A stretch of DNA of 64,000 nucleotides from Rhizomys pruinosus (Eukaryota > Chordata > Mammalia > Rodentia > Spalacidae). The stretch's first letter is position 1; each line of letters starts with the position of its first letter. The DNA lies in contig VZQC01006256.1 of assembly GCA_009823505.1 (NCBI GenBank), forward strand, positions 690,156 through 754,155, read 5' to 3'. The position numbers and the translations under genes are program-made. Positions 10,441-21,059 of the stretch are shown piece after piece. The notes below the pieces were generated by a model. It worked only from the letters and a program-made list of their open reading frames with translations, did not search any database and was not told where the DNA came from.

Positions 10441-10828
10441 CTAAGCCCATATGCACATATCGGGGTCTAGAACTCTGGAGTCAATGACGTGCTTGGCTGA
10501 GCCGTTAGCTATAGCCAAGAGGTCGGAGTTCAAGCCTGTTATGGAACTGCCACTCAGCGGTGCTACTGATATTAATTCTTTTTCTTTCCCCATGAGGCAT
10601 GGAGGGCTTTATGAATGACTCCAACCATTGCATCTGGCCCTAGAAGCAAATGGAGCCAAGTCCCTAGAGCCCCTGTACCTCAGACTTTCAGTAACTCCAT
10701 CCCAAGCATTTCTTCTCTGAGTGTGCTGGGCTCCTAGAATAAGGAACAGGCAAAGTAAGTTCTTATCTTCAAAGAAATGCAAAATCATAGGCATGGGGCT
10801 GCTGAGCCGTGAACCAGACTTCTCTAAC
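10441..10828. other. Unique sequence
   Basis: Nothing recognisable. Confidence 0.5.
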
Positions 10829-11028
10829 GGGGGCCTGGAGAGATGGCTCAGCAGTTAAGAGCACTGACTGCTCTTGCAGAAGATTTAGGTTCGGTTCCCA
10901 GTACCCACACGGTGGCTCACAATCATGTGTAACTCCAGTTCCAAGGGATCCAATGGCTTCCTCAGGCACAAGGTACATACATGGTGTGCTTACTGACATG
11001 CAGCCAAAACACTCATACACATAAAAAA
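10829..11028 (+). repeat. B2 SINE
   Basis: CCTGGAGAGATGGCTCAGCA, TTAAGAGCACTGACTGCTC, CCACACGGTGGCTCACAATC and CACTCATACACATAAAAAA are all B2 landmarks. It retains the AGGCACAAGGTACATACATG segment of the standard B2 body, unlike the younger group. Confidence 0.93.
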
Positions 11029-11108
11029 GGGGACTCTTAAAACAGTTGGTAACTCTGAGTAATTACTTTGAGCTTCACTTTATCTATAAAATGGAGAAAT
11101 TTATTTTT

Positions 11109-11444
11109 TTGTGTGTGGTGTATGTGTGTGAATGCATCTCTCTCTCTCTCTTTCTCTGTTTGTAGGTTGGAGATCATATGGGTGTCTTCCTCTATTACTT
11201 TCCACATTATTATTATGATGATTATTTGTTTTGACACAGGGTCTCTAACTGAACCTGTAACTTACCATTCTGCCTAGGCCTGCTGGCCAACAAGTTCCCA
11301 GAAATCCACCTGTCTCCATGCTTAGGACTGAGGTTGCAGATATGTACCACTGTGGCTGGCTGTTACATAGGTGCCAGGGATTCAAACTCAGGTCCTCTTA
11401 CGTACACATCATGCACTGTACACACTAAGCCATCTCTTCGGCCC
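11109..11444 (+). repeat. B4-family (RSINE1-like) SINE with CT insert
   Basis: TGACACAGGGTCTCTAACTG, CTGCCTAGGCCTGCTGGCC, GTGCCAGGGATTCAAACTCA and CTAAGCCATCTCTTCGGCC give the RSINE1 order. The 5' part carries a (TC)n run at 11128-11152. Confidence 0.7.
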
Positions 11445-11554
11445 TGAAATAGGGAGATTAAATTCACCCTTACCAGACTAAGAGACCAAAATGTTATGTT
11501 ATATGCAAGTACTCAATACTATTTTAAGCCTTTGAAGATTATTATGAAATAAAA

Positions 11555-11766
11555 TGGGGGCAGGGTGGAGAGATGACTCTGGTTAAGAGCACTGGGTTCA
11601 GTTCCCAGCATCCACATGGCAGCTAACAACCATCTGTTCTAATTCTAGTTCTAGGGGATCTGACACCCTCTTCTGACCTCCATGGACATTGCATGACATG
11701 GGTGCACTTATATACATGCAGGTAATACATTCATACACATAAAAATAAAATAGTTAAAATAAAAAT
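11555..11766 (+). repeat. B2 SINE with small head deletion
   Basis: GGTGGAGAGATGACTCTGGT then TTAAGAGCACTGGGTTCAGT: the segment between A box and B box is shortened by about 20 bp. The body and tail (TACACATAAAAATAAAATAG) are normal. Confidence 0.9.
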
Positions 11767-12451
11767 ATGTGTCCTTTTCCTATGAAAATGTTATCTCTAG
11801 ATCCTAAAGATGCTATTGCTCATCAGTGTCTCCTTAAGCCAATCACTCTAACTTGCAGACCATCTCTCCAAGATCATGGCCTCATCTTCCTCTCACCAGG
11901 ACTTGTGAGAAAAGTATGATTGTGACTATGTTTTACCTGCATAGGAAAAGGAGAGGAAATGCCCATAGTCACAGCTGCCCAGAGAGACTTGAATCCTGAT
12001 CGGATTGTCTCCTAGGGACTCCCACTGTCTCATGTTCTCTGGGCTGGGCACAGAGCTCTAGAGCCTGGACTCTATGCAGCTTTTGAGGCAGCCAATGTCT
12101 CCTCACTGATTCGTGTTGGCTATCCAGGCTTCTTGATCCTTTCTTTCTTTTTACATGGCCAGGGGATTTAGCTGAGGAGAGCTCTGAGGGAGTTCCCCTA
12201 CTCGGGCAGCGAGAGGCTCTCTTGCTTCACAAACGTGTGGGTGGTGGGTCTCCATATCCTGGGCTGGTAGGTGGGCCGGGAGTGTGACAGATAACCTGCA
12301 AAGGTGAGATGCTAGTCCTGGCGGAGCTTTCTATGAGAGGAAGACCTCCAGCACACCCACGTTCCATTCTGCACACTCGCCACATCCCAGGTCAGGGGCC
12401 ACACAGTAATTCCACTTCTAACTTTTCTTATGCCCTTAAGAAAGTAAGTCA
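11767..12451. other. Unique sequence with a possible MIR relic
   Basis: A weak MIR-like stretch at about 11900-12000 (GAGGAAATGCCCATAGTCAC, CAGAGAGACTTGAATCCTGA). The rest is single-copy DNA with no gene. Confidence 0.4.
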
Positions 12452-12547
12452 ACAGTAGTAGGACATGGTGATGCATTCCTTTAGTCCCAGCATTCCACAG
12501 AGAGCTCCAGGCCAAGTGGGGCTACATGGAGACCCTGTCTCAAAAAT
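12452..12547 (+). repeat. Internally deleted B1 SINE
   Basis: GGACATGGTGATGCATTCCT, TAGTCCCAGCATTC and then a jump to AGGCCAAGTGGGGCTACATG, GAGACCCTGTCTCAAAAA. About 45 bp of the middle of B1 is missing. The tail grades into a CA repeat. Confidence 0.8.
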
Positions 12548-12551
12548 TCAT

Positions 12552-12556
12552 ACACA

Positions 12557-12601
<45 letters not shown>
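12552..12601. repeat. (CA)n microsatellite
   Basis: ACACACACATACACACACAC pattern grown out of the A-rich tail of the preceding B1. Confidence 0.95.
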
Positions 12602-12605
<4 letters not shown>

Positions 12606-12744
12606 CAACAGTGACAGCTCAGAAAAGCCAAAAAATCTGGGGAAGGGGGAAGGCAGGTGGGGGTTGCCCCAGATATCTGCTAGCACAAAACTGTCTGCTT
12701 CCTTTCCAGTTGAACATGAAAATGTTGGGGGGGGGGTATAATAA

Positions 12745-13170
12745 ATAAGTACTTAAATAAGCTCACAGGAACAACACCTTATCAGAATAATAAAATTAAA
12801 TTATAACAGGGCTGTCAGTGGCACAATATCTGAAGGTGACAAGATGTAATCTCAGTGAAAACATCGGATCTGTCCGTTTATAGATCTAATAAATTATGTT
12901 AGAATTGTGCTCTTATAAATCCAGGCTGTCGAGGAAACCCAACAACTAATTCATCAGTTGCTCACCGAGAGGACTCCTTCTCCGTTCCAATTGCTCGCCA
13001 TGTAGATAACAAGGAGCCTTACAGGCCGGCTGGTTAAATGTCATTTGTTTCAGAGCTGTAACACGGCACGGATCATTGCTCACACATAGACACCCAATTA
13101 TATTAACCTGTGCAGCAATATGCTGTAATGACATGACATTAACGCGCCTACTTCAGAGGGGCGACAACTT
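12745..13170. promoter_or_regulatory. Candidate conserved noncoding element
   Basis: About 420 bp of repeat-free DNA with an unusual mixture of AT-rich homeodomain-type sites (TAATTCATC, CAATTATATTAACC, AATAAATTATG) and retained CpGs (CACCGAGAGG, GCACGGATC, AACGCGCC). Retention of CpGs within AT-rich intergenic DNA is a sign of constraint. No frame is coding. This is an inference to be tested by alignment. Confidence 0.4.
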
Positions 13171-13249
13171 CCCTCCTCACAGAGGACCAGCCAGGGCTTC
13201 TCCCCAGCAAGTCCTCTGTCATTTAAATGCAAAACACTAGCTCAATATA

Positions 13250-13302
<53 letters not shown>
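13250..13302. repeat. (GA)n microsatellite
   Basis: About 26 GA units, uninterrupted. Confidence 0.97.
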
Positions 13303-13303
<1 letters not shown>

Positions 13304-14384
13304 CTTCAGATGCTTCATCCTGGGTCAGCTCTGAGGACTGAGGTTTTTCTCTCAGCAGCTCAACTTTCCCAAAGGAAAGGATCATTACCCCATTTCCAAA
13401 ATCCATGATTTCTTGTCCTGGGTTGGGGAGTAGTTCTGGGATTGCCCCCAAATGTGGAACAATAGGGTGACTGACTTGGGGAGAAAGACACAGAGAGAAC
13501 CTTATTTGCAGAAGTAAATGGTGAGACACAGAGTCCTGGGGCTTTGAGGGTATTTAGTTGTCAAAGACACAAGAAAACTCACAGCCCTACCTGACTGCCC
13601 TCCTCACATCTCTGTCTCTCAACTCTGCACTTGGTACCCAGGGCTGGGGAATTGTTTACCATGTAGACTCCATCTTGTAGGACCTGTATCAGAATCCTTG
13701 CTTTCTATACAACAGATGCCAGTAGAAGTCCCACATCAGCTGTGATGACATCTGGACCCTGCCAAGTATTCCCTTGGCCGTGACTGAGAGTCTATCACTA
13801 CAGACTGAGTATGAGTGATCCAGGCAAAGCCGCTCCCTTTACAAAAGAGCCTTTAGGTTGTTCTAGAACTTTCTTCACAAAAGAACCCTCTCTGAACTCC
13901 CAATGTCTTGTCTCTTCAAGCAGAAAGGTGCATTTGCCTGTCAGGATTTTTGTCTTTGAATCTGAGCTAGTTGGCTTACTGGCTGAGACTGACTAGGTAG
14001 GCCTTTGGTAAGTTAGCTGTCTAGTGGGACTACTGAGAGCACTGAGCTTACTGTGCTGTGAGGGCTAATGCGGAACACAGGCAAAGAACTGAAGACCTGA
14101 AATAGAAGATGCCTTTGACATTTGGTGTTATTTCATCAACACAGGCTCATGAAGGATCCTGGGATCCTTATGATAAGAAGTCCACTCAAACCTCGAGGTT
14201 GGAGCCTGGCTGGAGGTCAGGATAAGGCCAAGCAAGTATCTCTAAGCAGAACTCCAATCCTAAGTAAAAGAATTCAGTGATGCAGCCAGTGAGGATGGAT
14301 TATGCCTAGACAGAGAAGCCCAGGGGTCAGGAGTGCAGGCCTCTTTAGTCACTATCATGTCAGTTAATCTTCAGCATTGTATGT
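13303..14384. other. Unique sequence, no gene recognised
   Basis: Single-copy DNA. The minus-strand frame 13242-13529 is extended by the GA repeat (poly Ser-Leu) and is not a gene. Confidence 0.6.
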
Positions 14385-14580
14385 GAAGGGCTGCAGTAAG
14401 TACTTGCCAAATAACGCATTATTTATTCATCACAATCACCTTATGAGAAGTTCTAGCATCATCTCCACTTCACAGACAGAGAAAATGAAGCATAGAAAAG
14501 TCCAGTAACTTGCTTAGTGCCATTCACTTAGTAAGTGGTGGACTGGGTCTTGAACCCAGGCATGATTGTTGTAACCTGAA
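14385..14580 (+). repeat. MIR SINE relic
   Basis: CTCCACTTCACAGACAGAGA, AAGTCCAGTAACTTGCTTAG and TAGTAAGTGGTGGACTGGGT, then TTGAACCCAGG: the conserved MIR core and 3' part in order. Confidence 0.8.
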
Positions 14581-14748
14581 GCACATTTGAGAATGCCTCT
14601 GATGCGCTCCTTCAGCAAAATTCATGGAAATGTGCAGTTTATGATACAAGAAAGCAGGCAGTGGTATACCAATATATGATAGGAAGGGAGATAGCTGAGA
14701 AGGTTGGTGATCATGAAAAGATAAATAAAAGATAAAAATATAAGCTAT

Positions 14749-14906
14749 AAAAAGCAACATTAGAGCCGGGCATGGTGGCGCATGCCTTTAATCCTAGCAC
14801 TTGGGAGGCAGAGGCAGGCGGATCTCTGTGAGTTCAAGGCCAGCCTGGTCTACAATGTGAGTTCCAGGACACCTGGGGCTACAGGGAGACCCTGTCTCGA
14901 AAAGAC

Positions 14907-14953
<47 letters not shown>

Positions 14954-14961
14954 CAACATTA
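14749..14961 (+). repeat. Young B1 SINE with long poly-A and TSD
   Basis: Full-length B1 (GCCGGGCATGGTGGCGCATG to GACCCTGTCTCGAAAAGACC) followed by more than 40 A. The flanks share AAAGCAACATTA (14751-14762, and again from about 14950), a clean target-site duplication. A long pure A-tail and intact TSD indicate recent insertion. Confidence 0.97.
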
Positions 14962-15127
14962 AAATCAGCATTAGCAGCATCACTGAGCAGCATTGACAAG
15001 GCAGGAAATAAAATGAAGGACCTCCTTTGCTTCAGAGTTGACAACAGCTCAATGGAGTTACTCATGCCACAAATGAAATAAAGTCTGTAAAGCTCATTGT
15101 AGAGGACTGGGGATAAGACAAGCTTTT
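14962..15127. other. Unique spacer
   Basis: Short single-copy interval between a B1 and a B2. Confidence 0.6.
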
Positions 15128-15403
15128 AAAACATACTAGCTATAGGGGCTGGAGAGATAGCCTAGCAGTTAAGAGCACCAACTGCTCTTGCAGAGGAGCC
15201 GGGTTCGATCCCCAGCACCCACATGGCGGCTAAGAACTGTCTGTAACTCCAATTCCAGGAGAACTCCAGTTCCAGGGGAATCCGAGACCCTCTTCTGAAC
15301 TCCGAGGCATTGCACAACACGGGTGCACAAACCTACATGCAGACAGTACATTCATACACATAAAAAATAAATAAAATAAAAAGTTAAAAAAACATACTAG
15401 CTA
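15128..15403 (+). repeat. Young B2 SINE with internal duplication and TSD
   Basis: Both flanks read ACATACTAGCTAT (15131-15143 and 15391-15403). The B2 carries a tandem doubling of the 'aactccaattccagg' segment (AACTCCAATTCCAGGAGAAC then TCCAGTTCCAGGGGAATCCG), shared with the copies at 29.6 and 52.6 kb. Tail ends in (TAAA)n. Confidence 0.96.
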
Positions 15404-15423
15404 TTTTAAAAAATATCCTATTT

Positions 15424-15570
15424 AGCTGGGTGTGGTGTTGCATGCCTTTAATCCCAGCACTTGGGAGGCAGAGGCAGGCGAATCTCTGTGAGTTCAAGGC
15501 CCGCCTGGTCTACATAGTGAGCTCCAGGCCAGCTGGGACTAAAGGGAGACCCTGACTCAAAAATACAAAA
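15424..15570 (+). repeat. B1 SINE
   Basis: AGCTGGGTGTGGTGTTGCAT through GGAGACCCTGACTCAAAAAT, full length. Its A-rich tail meets the T-rich end of an antisense B2. Confidence 0.95.
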
Positions 15571-15574
15571 AAAA

Positions 15575-15785
15575 TAATTTATTATTTTTATTTATATGTA
15601 TGAATGTATTGGCTGCACGTGGGTGGGTGTCATGCACTTCCCGTGGAGTCAGAAGAAGGTGTCAGATTCCCTGGAACTGGAGTTACAGACATCTTTTTAG
15701 CCACCATATAGGTACTGGGAATCGAACCCTGGTCCTCTGAAAGAACAGTGAGTGCTCTTAACCATCGAGCTATCTCTCCAGCCCC
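15575..15785 (-). repeat. B2 SINE, antisense
   Basis: Reversed B2: CCACCATATAGGTACTGGGA, TGAGTGCTCTTAACCATCGA, GCTATCTCTCCAGCCCC at the right end. Confidence 0.94.
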
Positions 15786-15820
15786 TTAGCTATTATTTTT
15801 GTAATTAAAAACCTAATGTA

Positions 15821-16048
15821 GGGGACTGGAGAGATGGCTCAGCGATTAAGAGCACTGGCTGCTCTTGCAGAGGACCTAGGTTCGATTCCTAGCACCCACA
15901 TGTTGGCTAACAACCATCCATAACTCCAATTCCAGGGAATCCAGTACCCTTTTCTGGCCTCCTTGGGTACTGTATGACATGAGTGCATTTATATACATGC
16001 AGGCAATACACTCATACACATAAAATAAAAGTAATAAATAAAGTACTT
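15821..16048 (+). repeat. B2 SINE
   Basis: GGGGACTGGAGAGATGGCTC to ACACATAAAATAAAAGTAAT. Flanks AAAAACCTAATGTA and AAAACCCTAACGTA form a diverged TSD, so this copy is older than its 15.1 kb neighbour. Confidence 0.94.
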
Positions 16049-16415
16049 TTTTAAAAACAAAAAAACCCTAACGTATAAAAATTGGGGGCTGCTGATATGT
16101 GGGGGGGGGCGTTCAGGAAAAAGTATTTGCTTAGTATACACAAGGCCCTGTCTGTAATTTCCATCACTGAAAACAGCATCAAAAACAAAAAAGTAAAATT
16201 GTCAAGAAAATGGATTTTAAGATATTTTAATTGTCTACCTGAAATTTTGAATTAATGATAGAGGAGGCAGAGAATAAACTTGGAATCAGAAGTCTTGACT
16301 AAACTTGAAAAACTCTAGCAGAATATAGGAGGAAATAACGTAACAAGAGGAAATACCTAGAGAACAGAGTAAAGCTCAAACTTACCCCTTGTTATTCTTT
16401 AAAACAGCATTGTCG
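16049..16415. other. AT-rich unique spacer
   Basis: Includes a G-run at 16102-16110. No gene or recognised repeat. Confidence 0.5.
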
Positions 16416-16570
16416 AGCTGGGCATGGTAGTGCACACCTTTAATTCTGGCACTGGGGAGGCAGAGGCAGGCTGATCTCTGTGAGTTCAAGGGCAGCCTGG
16501 TTTACATAGTGAGATCCAGGAGAGCCATGTGACAAGTCTGACAGACCCTATATTTACAACAACAACAAAA
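16416..16570 (+). repeat. B1 SINE with (CAA)n tail
   Basis: AGCTGGGCATGGTAGTGCAC to GATCCAGGAGAGCC, then a disrupted 3' end and an AACAACAACAAAAG tail. Confidence 0.9.
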
Positions 16571-16604
16571 GTAACCAAAACAAACCAAACCAACAACAAC
16601 AAAA

Positions 16605-16740
16605 CCCAGGTGTGATGACTGACAGCTTTAGCCCCAAGAAGCAAAGGCAATTAAATCTCTGTGAGATCCTGACCAGCCTGGTCTACATAGTGAGTTCCAG
16701 GCCACCTGGAGCTATAGGAAGACCCTGTCTCAAAAACTCA
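16605..16740 (+). repeat. Old B1 SINE
   Basis: CCAGGTGTGATGACTGACAG to GACCCTGTCTCAAAAACTC. The CCAGCCTGGTCTACATAGTG block is intact but the head is diverged. Confidence 0.88.
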
Positions 16741-16894
16741 TCCCTCCAAACAATGAAAGGAAAAGAAAGAAATCTTGTTCTAAATAAAACCCCAAACATG
16801 GATGAGCCTGAAGGATTTAAGTGAAACAAGCTAGACACAGACAGATAAGTAGTGCACGGCTTCTTATATATATATGCTAAAAAGTGCTGATCTC
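16741..16894. other. Unique spacer
   Basis: No feature beyond a short TATATATATA run near 16866. Confidence 0.5.
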
Positions 16895-17059
16895 AGCCGG
16901 GCGTGGTGGCGCACGCCTTTAATCCTAGCACTTGGGAGGCAAAGGCAGGCGGATCTTTGGGAGTTCAAGGCCAGCCTGGTCTACAGAGTGAGTTCCAGGA
17001 CAGCTGGGACTACAGGGAGACCCTGTCTCAAAAAGACCAAAAAAAAAAAAAAAAAAAAA
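16895..17059 (+). repeat. Young B1 SINE
   Basis: AGCCGGGCGTGGTGGCGCAC to GACCCTGTCTCAAAAAGACC and a ~20-A tail. CpGs in the head are still present, so it is recent. Confidence 0.97.
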
Positions 17060-17163
17060 TTGCTGCTCTTGTAGAAAGAACAGTGGTTATCAGAGGCTAG
17101 AGGACGGCAGATGGGAAAGGTGGACTAAGCAAGTACAAAATAATAGTTAGATAGGAGAAATAA

Positions 17164-17330
17164 GGGCCGGGGAGATGGCTCATCTAATAAAGGCACTTGC
17201 CGCCAAACCTGGCAACCCAAGTTCAAACCCTGGGAGCTACATGATGGCAAGAGAGAATGGGCTCCTACAAATTGTCCTCTGACCTCCACACGTGTGGCCT
17301 GGCACCACAATAAATAAATGTCTTAAAAGA
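17164..17330 (+). repeat. B3 SINE
   Basis: GGCCGGGGAGATGGCTCATC, AAAGGCACTTGCCGCCAAAC, CAAGAGAGAATGGGCTCCTA and TTGTCCTCTGACCTCCACAC are the B3 landmarks. Tail AATAAATAAATG. Confidence 0.88.
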
Positions 17331-17635
17331 GGAGAAGTAAGTTTTGCACAGTAGGGTGGCTCCAGTTAATAACTCTAGAGGTTGTAAAGTAATCCATGGA
17401 ATGTGGAGAGGGAAAATTATGGTTCAAACCTCCCCATACTGTTCATGATCAAGTTGTTCAGCTGTGAAGATAGAGGCCCGCTGTGCATGCCAACAGAAAC
17501 ATCTTAAAATGTAAAGATCGAGCAAATCGAATTCTCGAAGGTAGATTTCACATGAATAATGCGTAATCAAAGTCGAACACAGGAACTGGTAAATCAAGAT
17601 AAAAATTAGAGTAGTGAGCATTAAAACCAATTAAG
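17331..17635. other. Unique sequence
   Basis: Nothing recognised. Confidence 0.5.
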
Positions 17636-17745
17636 TACAAAGTCTTAGATGCCTATGATTTCAGTACTAGGAAGGCTGAGGCAGGAGAATTGAAAGTTAG
17701 AAGCCATTCTGGGCTACATGGGGAGGGGGAGAAAAAGAACAAAAC
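17636..17745 (+). repeat. Old B1-like SINE
   Basis: GATTTCAGTACTAGGAAGGC, TGAGGCAGGAGAATTG and CATTCTGGGCTACATGGGGA fit a diverged B1/proto-B1. Confidence 0.6.
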
Positions 17746-19082
17746 AAGAGGAAACAAAAGTCACTCCAGTATGGAACTGGGTGTTTTATTTTAGTAACTC
17801 TAAATATAGTTACTTATCAATGCAATTGCATGTAAGGAGATCTTAGACAAGACAAAACCAATACAAACAAAATTAAACAATCACCTGGGTCTACACAATC
17901 TAGATTATATCAATATTTTATGTCCCTAATAGAGGAAGAGTTAACAGAAATGATTTAATTCAGTCCCTTGATGAATAAATACAGGTTGAAGCAGTTTTCA
18001 CAAAGAAAAACAACCCCTTGGAGGGGTATGAAAAGGTGTTATACTCTTCAATAAGCCTGAAGATAAATCACAGAGTGAGGGTATTTTTGTGTATTATATA
18101 TACCAAGTGCTTTCTTAGACTTCAAATATCTTTGGAAATTAAAAAAAATAGGCAAGTGTTGATGGAAAATAAAATGAACGAAAAAAGCACAAAAGACAGT
18201 AGAAAAGAATGCAGTCAGAGAGAGAATTCTGGGCCTCTAAATGGAATAAACTTTAATAAAAAAATAAAAGACTTCCAGATTAGATTCAAGTAAGCAAACA
18301 GACAGAAGCTACCTGCAAACTTTGTACAAGATTTAAACCCAAATAAAAATGATCCCAAAAGGCAAGATAGACTCTCACACAAAAGACACTAAAAGAAGGT
18401 AGTTGAGTTTGACAAGGAAGCAATCTATAACAAGAACAATCACAGCTGTGAATCTTGGTTTGTGAAGAGCATAATATTCAAATTTATAAAATGAACAATG
18501 TTAGCAATAAGAGGGGAAACTGGTGAAACACAAAAGTTGCAGAGGAATTTAATATAGATCGTGCTGATAAAGTATACATAAAGATTATGATAAGTTGAGT
18601 AATTTGTATATTTTTGCCCACACATCACATTGAGGACTTCCTTGGCCCTTGAGATACATAAAAAATTTCCAGATTTTTCCCATTTTCACGTGTCAGGGTT
18701 TTGAATGTGTCTCAAAACTTCACTTCCTTCTATTTCTTTTGATTTCCTTTCCTTGGGTCTGTGTGATTTTTACACAGATTCCATAAAAAGGCATCAATTA
18801 TTTGTGGACTTAGTAACTCCATGAATGACCCTGGGTGGTTCGTGGAAGAGCTTTGTCTCATTGCTCACTGTCCATCTCCCCATTCTGTGTTTCCATTTTT
18901 CTTTCACAAGGCCATCTAGGTTCCTCCCCATGGACTGATGACCCTGGAAGGTGGGGTCTGATCCACCTGCTTTTGGTGGTTTTCAGACCAGCAGCTTCTA
19001 TGAATCCAAATTACTTTCTCCCTTTGAATTTCAAAAGCTTCCACCTCTTTAGAAAACTATTACTATTCATAGTGTCATTTTC
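17746..19082. other. AT-rich sequence without recognised features
   Basis: Over 1.3 kb of AT-rich DNA (17750-18640), then a mixed stretch (18640-19080) that could be part of an old LTR or LINE, but I cannot place it. No gene. Confidence 0.45.
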
Positions 19083-19297
19083 TATGGCTCAAAGGTTAAG
19101 AGCATTGACTGCTTTTGCAGAGGACCTGGGCTTGGATCCCGGCACCCACATGGTGACTAACATCAGTCTGTAACTCCAGTTCCAGAGGATCTGATGCCCT
19201 CTTCTATTCTGCAGGCATTGTACAACATGAATACACTTACATACACATAGACAAAACACTAATACACATAAAATCAAAATAATAAATAAAATATTTT
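19083..19297 (+). repeat. B2 SINE, 5' eroded
   Basis: ATGGCTCAAAGGTTAAGAGC to ACACATAAAATCAAAATAAT. The first ~10 bp of the head are unrecognisable. Confidence 0.9.
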
Positions 19298-19679
19298 TTA
19301 ATTCAAAGAACATTTATAGGGCATTTTTGAAATGCCTATAGTTTCAATATAATCTTTGGTAATTACATGGACATGTCATTATATTAAAATAATAAACTTT
19401 TGTGCTTTTCAAATTGATTTTTTGTATTCTTTTTGCTATGTACCTTTAGGTTCAAAAACCTTTCAAGTAATAGTCCAAATATGTGAATATAATTAATAAT
19501 ATTAATCTTCTGTAGTACCATATAAGATATATGGGACATATGCAAAAATAGACATTAGAAGGACAAAATAAAACTAGAGTAAACATAAGTTCTAAGACTT
19601 TCTCCTATATCAACTAAAAAATTCAGTACAAAGCAGAGAACATGTTCTAGAGAAAAATTTTCTCCTCAGGAAATTCTTT
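19298..19679. other. AT-rich unique sequence
   Basis: No gene or repeat recognised. Confidence 0.5.
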
Positions 19680-19832
19680 GTGGGGTGGAGAGATGGCTCA
19701 ATAGTTAACAGCATTGGCTACTCTTGCAGAAGACCTGGATTTGTTTCCCAGAATCCACATGGTGGCTAACAACTAACTCATACACATAAAAATGAGTGAA
19801 TGAATAAATAAATAAATAAATAAATAAATTTT
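19680..19832 (+). repeat. Internally deleted B2 SINE
   Basis: GGGTGGAGAGATGGCTCAAT to CCACATGGTGGCTAACAACT, then a direct jump to CTCATACACATAAAAATGAG and an (AATA)n tail. About 80 bp of the B2 body is missing. Flanks GAAATTCTTT and GAAATCTTTT are a diverged TSD. Confidence 0.9.
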
Positions 19833-19844
19833 AAAAAGAAATCT

Positions 19845-19990
19845 TTTTGAACCAAGGTCTTCTTGTAGCTCCAGCTAGCCTGGAACTCACTATGTAGCTA
19901 TGTAGACCAGGTTGGCCATGCATTCACAGAGATCCACCTGCTTCTGTCTCCAGAATGCTGGGACTAAAGGCGTGTGCCACGACACCCACT
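19845..19990 (-). repeat. B1 SINE, antisense
   Basis: Reversed B1: CAGCTAGCCTGGAACTCACT, GACCAGGTTGGCCATGCATT, GGGACTAAAGGCGTGTGCCA. It contains a small local duplication (TATGTAGCTATGTAGACC). Confidence 0.92.
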
Positions 19991-20071
19991 AAGACAAATT
20001 ATTCTTGTACAGCCAAAAATAAAAATGCCAAACATTTCTTCAGATGAAAGTTGCACCTTAAATACTATGTA

Positions 20072-20105
20072 TTTATTATATATTATGTACATAATATATA
20101 ATAAA
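20072..20105. repeat. 34-bp perfect palindrome, no spacer
   Basis: The arms 20072-20088 and 20089-20105 are exact reverse complements around a central GTAC. All bases but the central G and C are A or T. Mismatch begins at the next pair out (20071/20106). Confidence 0.95.
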
Positions 20106-20276
20106 AGTAGGAAACCATAAGAAAAGATTAAAGGGAAAATATTTTATTAGTAGGAAGGACACTAATACTTTTGGGTTAAAGGGCACTTAAATTAGCAATC
20201 AAAATATTTAGATAAAACAAAATGAGAACATTTATCAACTTATGGGATGTAGCCAGAACAATAATCAAAGGCATCT

Positions 20277-20512
20277 TTTTTATTTTATTTTTTGTCTTTT
20301 ATTTATTTTGTTTATGTGTATGAGTGCATTGCCTGCATGCGTGTAAGTGCACTCATGTTGTGCAATGCCCACGGAGTCAGAAGGCGGCACTGAATTCCCC
20401 TGGAACTGGAGTTATGATGGTCGTTAGCTGCCATGTGGGTGCTGGGAATCGAACTTGGGTCCTCTGCAAGAGGAGTCAGTGCTCTTAACTGCTGAGCCAT
20501 CTCTCCAACTCC
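20277..20512 (-). repeat. B2 SINE, antisense
   Basis: Reversed B2: GTGTATGAGTGCATTGCCTG, CCATGTGGGTGCTGGGAATC, TCTTAACTGCTGAGCCATCT. Confidence 0.95.
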
Positions 20513-20550
20513 AGGAATTTTTATTATTATTATTATTATTATTTTACCTT

Positions 20551-21058
20551 TTTTCTTTTTTTCACTTTTTTCTTTTTTTTTATTGATGCTCTGTGTATTT
20601 CATACATCATTTTCCAATTCAGTTCAGGCATATTTCCCCTTCCCTTCCCCCCACCCCACCCCACCCCATCCCAGATCATGCATTCTGCCATAACTGTCCT
20701 GCATCTTTCTCTCAGTTGTTTTTTTCATTTTTTAACAATAAGTGATAATTTATGAGTACAAGCATCCTTCATGTAAAACCAGTTTGCAAACAGTTGTGCC
20801 CAAACCCACACAGCTTATGGGTCCCCCCATCCAGCAGGAGTGGCTTGTATGTTCAATCAAGTTGATCAAATGAGTGTCCAGACTATATTGTTGTAGTTTC
20901 ACCATTCACCCCAATCGCAGCCCTTACATTCTACCACACCCCCTCTTCCGCAGGTGTTCCCTAGGCTTAGAAAAGGGGCACAGGTGGACGAGAAGCAAAA
21001 CAGTCTACTTTCTCTGGAGCTGTTGTCTTGGACTCTGGTCAATTCTGGCTGTTTCCTT
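20551..21058 (-). mobile_element. LINE-1 3' UTR end, antisense, 5'-truncated
   Basis: Read on the minus strand: sequence with GCGGAAGAGGGGGTGTGGTA and TAGTCTGGACACTCATTTGA, then a G-rich polypurine tract (reverse of CCCCACCCCACCCCACC at ~20650), then AGAGCATCAATAAAAAAA with an AATAAA signal. A G-rich 3' UTR tract before a poly-A signal is typical of rodent L1. No ORF2 is included. The name of the subfamily is unknown. Confidence 0.7.
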
Positions 21059-21059
21059 A

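Noticed and set aside
18640..19080. Possible LTR or old LINE fragment
   Set aside because: A few phrases look repeat-like, but I cannot match an ordered set of landmarks.
20551..21058. Possible endogenous retrovirus piece
   Set aside because: The G-rich polypurine tract followed by an AATAAA end with poly-A and no TG...CA LTR termini fits an L1 3' UTR better.
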